From positions 1 to 64,000 of the forward strand of contig MGTV01000048.1 in assembly GCA_001799635.1 (NCBI GenBank): a stretch of DNA of 64,000 bases, read 5' to 3'. The position numbers and the translations under genes were made by a program. Shown in pieces: positions 59,761 through 64,000 of this stretch (the first letter of the stretch is position 1; every line of letters starts with the position of its first letter). Origin of the DNA: Elusimicrobia bacterium GWA2_62_23 (lineage in GTDB: Bacteria; Elusimicrobiota; Elusimicrobia; Elusimicrobiales; UBA9959). The notes beneath the pieces are model-generated. The model saw only the letters and a program-made list of their open reading frames with translations. It searched no databases and was not told where the DNA came from.

Positions 59761-60645
59761 TTACGGCATGTTGGGAGCGTCCTGGCGGGAGGAGATCTGC
59801 ACCTCCGTCTTGCGCCAGTTGCGGGCCTTGGCAGTTATGGTGAACCGGCGGCCGTTGGAGATGAAGGTGAGGGTGCCGGGCTCGAGGGTCTTGTAGAGTT
59901 CGGCCCGCACGGCGTTGACGTTGCCCGTCAGGTCGGCCAGGTCTTTCAGTTCGTTGGTATAGTGGCCCTCGCGAAGCATATAGATCTCTTCCAGCTTGGC
60001 CAGCTTGGAGATGGTGCGGTGGGCCGCCACTATCTGGGCCTTCTCTCCGGGGGAAAGCTTCAGCACCGTCTGGTTCAGCCAGGACCCGACCAGGATGGCC
60101 ATGATGCCCCAGGAGAAAGCGAGGATCAGCCCGTTGGCCACTTCGCCGCGCTCCTTCACGCTTATCACCTTGCTGCCGGCCACGTAGTCGTGCAGGGCCC
60201 GCTTGCCGGGCGTCACCAGGGCGGCCAGGTACCCCAGGTTAAGGGTGGCGGAACTGAGGAAGTAACCCAGCGCCCGTACCAGCGCGCGCGGCAGCGACAG
60301 GTCGCTTCCGTCCGCGGCCCGGACCCTGATACCCATGATGAGTTTGCCCACGGTGGCGCGGCCGCCGCTGGAAAGGATGGTCTCGTAAAGCACGTAGGCC
60401 GCTATCCAGAGCAGCTTCCAGCGCCACTCGTTGGCGGCCGTATAGGCCATGACGCCGGCTTTTACCATGGCGTTGAGCGAAAGGTAGGTGCCCAGCACGA
60501 AGGGGAAGGCGTCTATCACGTAGGCTAGGAAGCGCTCGTTGAAACCCGCGGGAGCGGGCCCTTCGGGCTCGAAAGCCTCCGGCTCCGGGGCATCCGGCAA
60601 CGGCAACGGCGACAACGGCTCTATCTTGAACTCTTCGTTCTCCAT
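59761..60645 (-). CDS. RDD-family membrane protein with pilin-like C-terminal domain
   Basis: 294 residues. The N-terminal third is acidic and Pro-rich. An RDD domain follows (NERFLAYVIDAFPFVLGTYL, GRATVGKLIMGIRVRAADGS, PGKRALHDYVAGSKVI) with about three to four membrane helices, and the C-terminal 100 residues look like a type IV pilin/pseudopilin head (ISKLAKLEEIYMLREGHYTNELKDLADL ... LTFISNGRRFTITAKARN). The EIYMLREGHYT block is the hallmark of pilin-like helices. The fusion puts the pilin-like part after the last membrane helix. RDD proteins are linked to ion transport, without a settled role. It converges with the DksA-type gene. Confidence 0.8.
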   Translation of the reverse strand: MENEEFKIEPLSPLPLPDAPEPEAFEPEGPAPAGFNERFLAYVIDAFPFVLGTYLSLNAMVKAGVMAYTAANEWRWKLLWIAAYVLYETILSSGGRATVGKLIMGIRVRAADGSDLSLPRALVRALGYFLSSATLNLGYLAALVTPGKRALHDYVAGSKVISVKERGEVANGLILAFSWGIMAILVGSWLNQTVLKLSPGEKAQIVAAHRTISKLAKLEEIYMLREGHYTNELKDLADLTGNVNAVRAELYKTLEPGTLTFISNGRRFTITAKARNWRKTEVQISSRQDAPNMP

Positions 60646-60686
60646 AAAATTGTCCGCCTTCTTCCTGAAAAATCAACCGCCCCATA

Positions 60687-60692
60687 ATTATA
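60687..60692 (-). promoter_or_regulatory. -10 box for the RDD gene
   Basis: Minus-strand TATAAT about 42 bases before ATG 60645, leaving a leader with AAGAAGG. The divergent amidotransferase promoter lies 20 bp away. Confidence 0.5.
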
Positions 60693-60711
60693 TAAACATT
60701 TTTCGCGCTAT

Positions 60712-60740
60712 TTGAATACAGGGGACAAATTGACTAGAAT
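60712..60740 (+). promoter_or_regulatory. Promoter of the amidotransferase gene, leaderless
   Basis: TTGAAT (60712-60717), 17-bp spacer, TAGAAT (60735-60740); predicted start at 60747-60750, on the ATG 60750. No Shine-Dalgarno. Confidence 0.65.
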
Positions 60741-60749
60741 ATAACTCTG

Positions 60750-61574
60750 ATGTGCAGGGTCACCGCCATACTTTCGGCCGCCAAGGCCGCCCATACGGAC
60801 CTCCTCTGTGAGGGGCCGCGTTCCCTGCTGGCGCAGGGCGAAGTCGCGGCCCGGCCGCAGGACGACGGCTGGGGCATAGCCCGCCTCGACGCCCGCGGCA
60901 AGGCGCTGCTGGCCAAAAGCCCGCGCCCGGCGCGTCTGGAAAAGCCGGCTTTCCGCAAGGCGGCCGCCGCTCCCGCGCGGGTGGTGCTGGCGCATTTGCG
61001 CGACGCCTCCAACCCGGCCAAACTGCCCAAGGCCCGCCTGGTGGGCCCGCGCAACACCCAGCCCTTCGCCGGGGAAGGCCTGCTCTTCGGCCACAACGGC
61101 ACGCTTTTCATCAAGGACGAGATCCGCTCGCTGCTCGGCAAATACGCCGCCCGCGTGAAAGGCGTCAACGATTCCGAAGTCCTTTTCTGGCAGGTGGTGA
61201 AGATGCTAGACGCCTACGGCGACCCGGCGCTGGCGCTGGAGATGGCCCTGGACGAGATCCGCACGGTCTGGGTGTCCTGCCGCGGCAAGTACCCCGGGCT
61301 CAAGGCGCCCTACCGCGGCCTCAACCTGTACCTGGCCGGGCCCGACAGCCTTACCGTGCTCTGCCACTGGCCTGGCAAGAACAAGCCCGCGCTGCTGGCC
61401 CCCGGCTGGAAATTCGGCCAGGTGGCGTGGCGCATGGAGAAAGGCCGCGTGGTCTTCTCCAGCGAACCCTCCGACGCGCGCCCCGGCTGGCGCAGGATGA
61501 ACGATTCGGAAATAGCCGTGGCCTCCGTGAAAGGCGGCCGCCTGCAGCTTTCCTTCAGGAGGATACCCGCATGA
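60750..61574 (+). CDS. Class II glutamine amidotransferase (YafJ-like)
   Basis: 274 residues. Cys2 is the N-terminal nucleophile exposed after Met removal. Family motifs: QDDGWGIARLD (about 31-41), VLAHLRDAS, NTQPF and FGHNGTL, which match the glutaminase site of YafJ/GATase_4-type proteins. Stand-alone YafJ-like proteins have an undefined substrate; they release ammonia or hydrolyse gamma-glutamyl compounds. The leaderless start places Met-Cys at the extreme 5' end of the message. Its stop overlaps the next gene (ATGA). Confidence 0.88.
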   Translation: MCRVTAILSAAKAAHTDLLCEGPRSLLAQGEVAARPQDDGWGIARLDARGKALLAKSPRPARLEKPAFRKAAAAPARVVLAHLRDASNPAKLPKARLVGPRNTQPFAGEGLLFGHNGTLFIKDEIRSLLGKYAARVKGVNDSEVLFWQVVKMLDAYGDPALALEMALDEIRTVWVSCRGKYPGLKAPYRGLNLYLAGPDSLTVLCHWPGKNKPALLAPGWKFGQVAWRMEKGRVVFSSEPSDARPGWRRMNDSEIAVASVKGGRLQLSFRRIPA

Positions 61575-62194
61575 AATGGTTCCTGATGCTTCTGATCTTC
61601 GTTTCCGGCATCTACTACATGGTGAGCCAGCACAAGCAGGAAGCCCGCAAAAAGGAAATGGTCGAACTGGCCAAGAAGGACCAGCTCAAAACTCTCGAAG
61701 AGCCGCCGCTGCCAGCCAAGACCGAAAGGCTTTACCTGATGAAGTTCTCCCTGCAGACCATCAAGACCCTCCGCGGCCTCACCCAGGACGCCAACGAGAA
61801 GGTGCGCTTCGCCGCGGCCGAGCTGCTCTGGCAGCTCCAGGACGAGAGCGCCCCCGCGGTCATCCGCTCCATGTTCGAGAACGAGACCGAGCAGGTGGTC
61901 AAGAAACAGCTCATAGACATGCTCTCCAAGGACAAGAGCAAGCTCAGCCTGGCCCTACTCGGCGAAGCCCTCAAGGACTACGACCGCGAGACCCGCCTGC
62001 AGGCCATAGAGGCCATCGGCAATTTCTGCAGCAAGGAAGCCATAGTGTCCCTCAACAAGGCGCTCGAAGACTACGACGAGGAAGTCCGCCTCAAGTCGCT
62101 CGAAGCCGTCAACCGGATCCGCCGCGACATCGAAGCCCACAAGGAGCAGCAGCTCCGCGAAATAGAGAACAAGCCGCTGTTCCGCATAGAGTAG
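61571..62194 (+). CDS. Membrane-anchored HEAT-repeat protein
   Basis: 207 residues. N-terminal membrane helix (FLMLLIFVSGIYYMVSQHK), then four or five HEAT-like repeats: TIKTLRGLTQDANEKVRFAAAELLWQL, APAVIRSMFENETEQVVKKQLIDML, LALLGEALKDYDRETRLQAIEAIGNF, AIVSLNKALEDYDEEVRLKSLEAVNRI. The positions of Asp and Arg in the turns are typical of armadillo/HEAT scaffolds. It binds other proteins at the membrane. Start overlaps the amidotransferase stop. Confidence 0.85.
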   Translation: MKWFLMLLIFVSGIYYMVSQHKQEARKKEMVELAKKDQLKTLEEPPLPAKTERLYLMKFSLQTIKTLRGLTQDANEKVRFAAAELLWQLQDESAPAVIRSMFENETEQVVKKQLIDMLSKDKSKLSLALLGEALKDYDRETRLQAIEAIGNFCSKEAIVSLNKALEDYDEEVRLKSLEAVNRIRRDIEAHKEQQLREIENKPLFRIE

Positions 62195-62218
62195 CCGCGC
62201 CCGAAACCGGCGCCGCGC

Positions 62219-62253
62219 TTGATTTTTTTTTAGGAAATTAAATAAAATTTCCT
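62219..62253 (+). promoter_or_regulatory. Promoter and overlapping palindrome before moxR gene
   Basis: TTGATT (62219-62224), 18-bp spacer, TAAAAT (62243-62248). The -10 lies inside a palindrome aggaaatt-aaataa-aatttcct (62232-62253), which could be an operator. AAGGAG (62289-62294) precedes ATG 62301. Confidence 0.55.
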
Positions 62254-62300
62254 GAAAATTCGGTCACCCGCAACTCCGGAAACACCCCAAGGAGCATCAC

Positions 62301-63290
62301 ATGGACTCGGAAATATCAAAACTGAACCACAAAATTCAGCAGGACGCCCTGTTCATCCAGGACCTGCGCAAGGAAATGGCCAAGGTGGTGGTAGGCCAGG
62401 AGGACCTCATCAACGGCCTGCTGGTCGGCCTCATCGCCAACGGCCACGTGCTGGTGGAAGGCGTCCCCGGCCTCGCCAAGACGCTGACCGTGAAAACGCT
62501 GGCCCAGGCCGTCTCCGCCTCCTTCCAGCGCATCCAGTTCACGCCGGACCTCCTGCCCGCCGACATCACCGGCACGCTGATCTACAATCCGAAGGAAAGC
62601 ACATTCTCGGTGCGCAAGGGCCCCATCTTCTCCAACATCATCCTCGCCGACGAGATAAACCGCGCCCCGGCCAAGGTGCAGAGCGCGCTGCTGGAAGGCA
62701 TGCAGGAGCGCCAGGTCACCATCTCGGACTCCACCTTCAAACTGCCCGACCTCTTCATGGTGCTGGCCACCCAGAACCCCATAGAGCAGGAAGGCACCTA
62801 CCCGCTGCCGGAAGCCCAGGTGGACCGCTTCATGCTGAAGATCAACATCACCTACCCCAGCAAGCAGGAAGAGGCGAAGGTGCTGGAGCTGATGGCGCGC
62901 CAGACGCTGCCGCAGGCCGGCAAGGCGGTCAGCGCCGAGCAGGTGCTCAAGGCCCGCCAGACCGCCGACCTCATCTACGTGGACGACAAGATCAAGAACT
63001 ACGTGCTCGACCTGGTGATAGCCACCCGCGAGCCGGAGAAGCACGGCCTCGAGAAGATAAAGCCGTGGATCAACTACGGCGCCAGCCCGCGCGCCACCAT
63101 CTTCATGATCCAGGCCGCCAAGGCCTACGCCTTCATCAACGGCCGCGGCTACGTGACCCCCGAGGACATCAAGGCCGTAGGCATGGACGTGATGCGCCAC
63201 CGCGTACTGCTCACCTACGAGGCGGAGGCCGAGAACATAGGCTCCGAGGACATCCTCAAGAGCATCTTCGAGGCGGTGGAAGTCCCGTAA
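62301..63290 (+). CDS. MoxR-family AAA+ ATPase
   Basis: 329 residues. Walker A in EGVPGLAKTLTVKTLAQAV (about 51-58), Walker B and sensor region in IILADEINRAPAKVQSALLEGMQERQVT, ATQNPIEQEGTYPLPEAQVDRFML (sensor 1 and arginine finger) and a lid domain to the end (GASPRATIFMIQAAKAYAF, GYVTPEDIKAVGMDVMRHRV). MoxR proteins act as chaperone-like ATPases on von Willebrand-type partners. The DUF58 gene just downstream is a typical partner. AAGGAG site six to seven bases before ATG. Confidence 0.95.
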   Translation: MDSEISKLNHKIQQDALFIQDLRKEMAKVVVGQEDLINGLLVGLIANGHVLVEGVPGLAKTLTVKTLAQAVSASFQRIQFTPDLLPADITGTLIYNPKESTFSVRKGPIFSNIILADEINRAPAKVQSALLEGMQERQVTISDSTFKLPDLFMVLATQNPIEQEGTYPLPEAQVDRFMLKINITYPSKQEEAKVLELMARQTLPQAGKAVSAEQVLKARQTADLIYVDDKIKNYVLDLVIATREPEKHGLEKIKPWINYGASPRATIFMIQAAKAYAFINGRGYVTPEDIKAVGMDVMRHRVLLTYEAEAENIGSEDILKSIFEAVEVP

Positions 63291-63310
63291 GCCCGCCAAG
63301 GCCCGCTCCC

Positions 63311-64000
63311 ATGAACACGGCAGAGATATTAAAAAAGGTCCGGCAGATCGAGATCACCACCGGCCGCCTGGTCAGCGAAACTTTCGCCGGCCAGTACCAG
63401 AGCGTGTTCAAGGGCCGCGGCATCGAGTTCTCCGAGGTGCGGGAATACGTGCCCGGCGACGACGTGCGCTCCATAGACTGGAACGTGACCGCCCGGGCCA
63501 ACAAGCCCTTCATCAAGCAGTACATAGAGGAGCGCGAACTGACGCTCATGATCCTCTGCGACGTGTCGGCCTCGCAGAGCTTCGGCTCCTCCGGCAAACC
63601 CAAGAGCGAGGCAGCCGCGGAGCTGGCGGCCATGTTCGCTTTCTCGGCGCTCAAGAATTCCGACAAGAGCGGCCTGCTGCTCTTCTCCGACAAGCCTGAA
63701 CTCTACATCCCGCCGCGCAAGGGCCGCAACCACAGCCTGCGCATCATCCGCGAACTGCTGGCTTACCAGCCGCAGAGCCGCGGCACCGACGTGGCCATGG
63801 CCCTGCGCATGGCCAACCGCGTGATGAAGCGCCGCGGCATCGTCATCCTGATCTCCGATTTCAACGCCCCCGATTTCTCCCGCGAGGCCCGCCTTACCGC
63901 CCGCCGCCACGACCTGATCCCGGTGGTCATCACCGACCGGTTCGAAAAGGAACTGCCGGCGGCCGACGCGCTGCTGGTCTCCGAGCCGCTGGAAGGGGGG
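63311..64000 (+). CDS. DUF58 (vWA-like) protein, truncated at window end
   Basis: 230 codons are visible with no stop. Diagnostic N-terminal block FKGRGIEFSEVREYVPGDDVRSIDWNVTARANKPFIKQYIEERE is the DUF58 signature, followed by the start of a vWA-like fold with MILCDVSASQSFGS (MIDAS-like DxSxS) and LISDFNAPDF. ATG 63311 follows the MoxR gene by twenty bases. MoxR-DUF58 pairs often continue with BatA/BatB-type genes that lie outside this window. Confidence 0.93.
   Translation, partial: MNTAEILKKVRQIEITTGRLVSETFAGQYQSVFKGRGIEFSEVREYVPGDDVRSIDWNVTARANKPFIKQYIEERELTLMILCDVSASQSFGSSGKPKSEAAAELAAMFAFSALKNSDKSGLLLFSDKPELYIPPRKGRNHSLRIIRELLAYQPQSRGTDVAMALRMANRVMKRRGIVILISDFNAPDFSREARLTARRHDLIPVVITDRFEKELPAADALLVSEPLEGG

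Noticed and set aside
60730..60745. TTGACT (60730-60735) as a -35 for TATAAC (60740-60745)
   Set aside because: Spacing is only four bases; the TTGAAT/TAGAAT pair with 17 bp fits better.

Overview
The window is GC-rich, densely coded bacterial DNA with third positions strongly biased to G/C, short intergenic gaps, many ATGA or TAATG gene overlaps, and clear rho-independent terminators. An apolipoprotein N-acyltransferase, lipoproteins, a SurA-like periplasmic isomerase and a PorV-type outer-membrane protein point to a diderm. The gene mix (PfaA-like synthase with tandem ACPs, group 4 [NiFe] hydrogenase built on a complex I-like chassis, an orphan glutamate-mutase MutL-type ATPase, kelch/FN3 secreted proteins) fits an anaerobic lineage such as Elusimicrobiota. 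That assignment is inference; no rRNA or phylogenetic marker is present to settle it.

Layout. 1-5.5 kb: 3' part of an iterative polyketide/PUFA-synthase-like megasynthase, its Sfp-type phosphopantetheinyl transferase and an acyl-CoA carboxylase carboxyltransferase, closed by a terminator. 5.6-15.1 kb: an 11-gene operon for a membrane-bound group 4 [NiFe] hydrogenase with three antiporter-like subunits and NuoA/J/K/H/I homologues but no NADH module. 15.1-17.1 kb: MscS channel and a parvulin isomerase. 17.1-20.7 kb (minus): a four-gene cassette of membrane proteins of unknown function. 20.8-24.6 kb (minus): two large GT-C-like membrane proteins. 24.7-28.0 kb (minus): a three-gene operon with a MutL/GlmL-type ATPase and a barrel-sandwich/KOW-like partner. 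28.1-38.1 kb: envelope and housekeeping genes (ASH-domain protein, DUF192, Lrp-type RAM domain, Dtd, FlgO-like lipoprotein with a tandem paralogue, cupin, RNase R, acid phosphatase, tocopherol-cyclase-like protein). 38.4-48.7 kb: M20 peptidase, OPT transporter, methyltransferase, Lnt, MFS, acyl-CoA synthetase, CCA transferase. 48.8-57.7 kb: a small exported protein, FolE, tRNA-Gly with peculiar flanking repeats, a CBM48-domain membrane protein, a 1,895-residue kelch/FN3 protein with a FlgD-like C-terminus, and its PorV-like neighbour. 57.8-64 kb: SpeD-SpeE, a DksA-type zinc-finger protein, an RDD/pilin-like fusion, a class II amidotransferase, a HEAT-repeat protein, MoxR ATPase and a truncated DUF58 protein.

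Two themes cut across the window. First, at least eleven start codons lie 6-8 nt downstream of a TATAAT-like -10 box with no Shine-Dalgarno, indicating frequent leaderless transcription; internal operon genes instead carry AAGGA/GGAG-type sites or overlap the preceding stop. Second, isoleucine ATA is common despite the high GC and is placed almost only before codons beginning with G.

The strongest candidates for something undescribed are the four-gene membrane cassette (17140-20642), the MutL operon (24706-27976), the hydrogenase/complex I intermediate (5661-15046), the Thr-for-Ser ACPs (start of window) and two intergenic structured elements near 38.3 kb and 45.4 kb.
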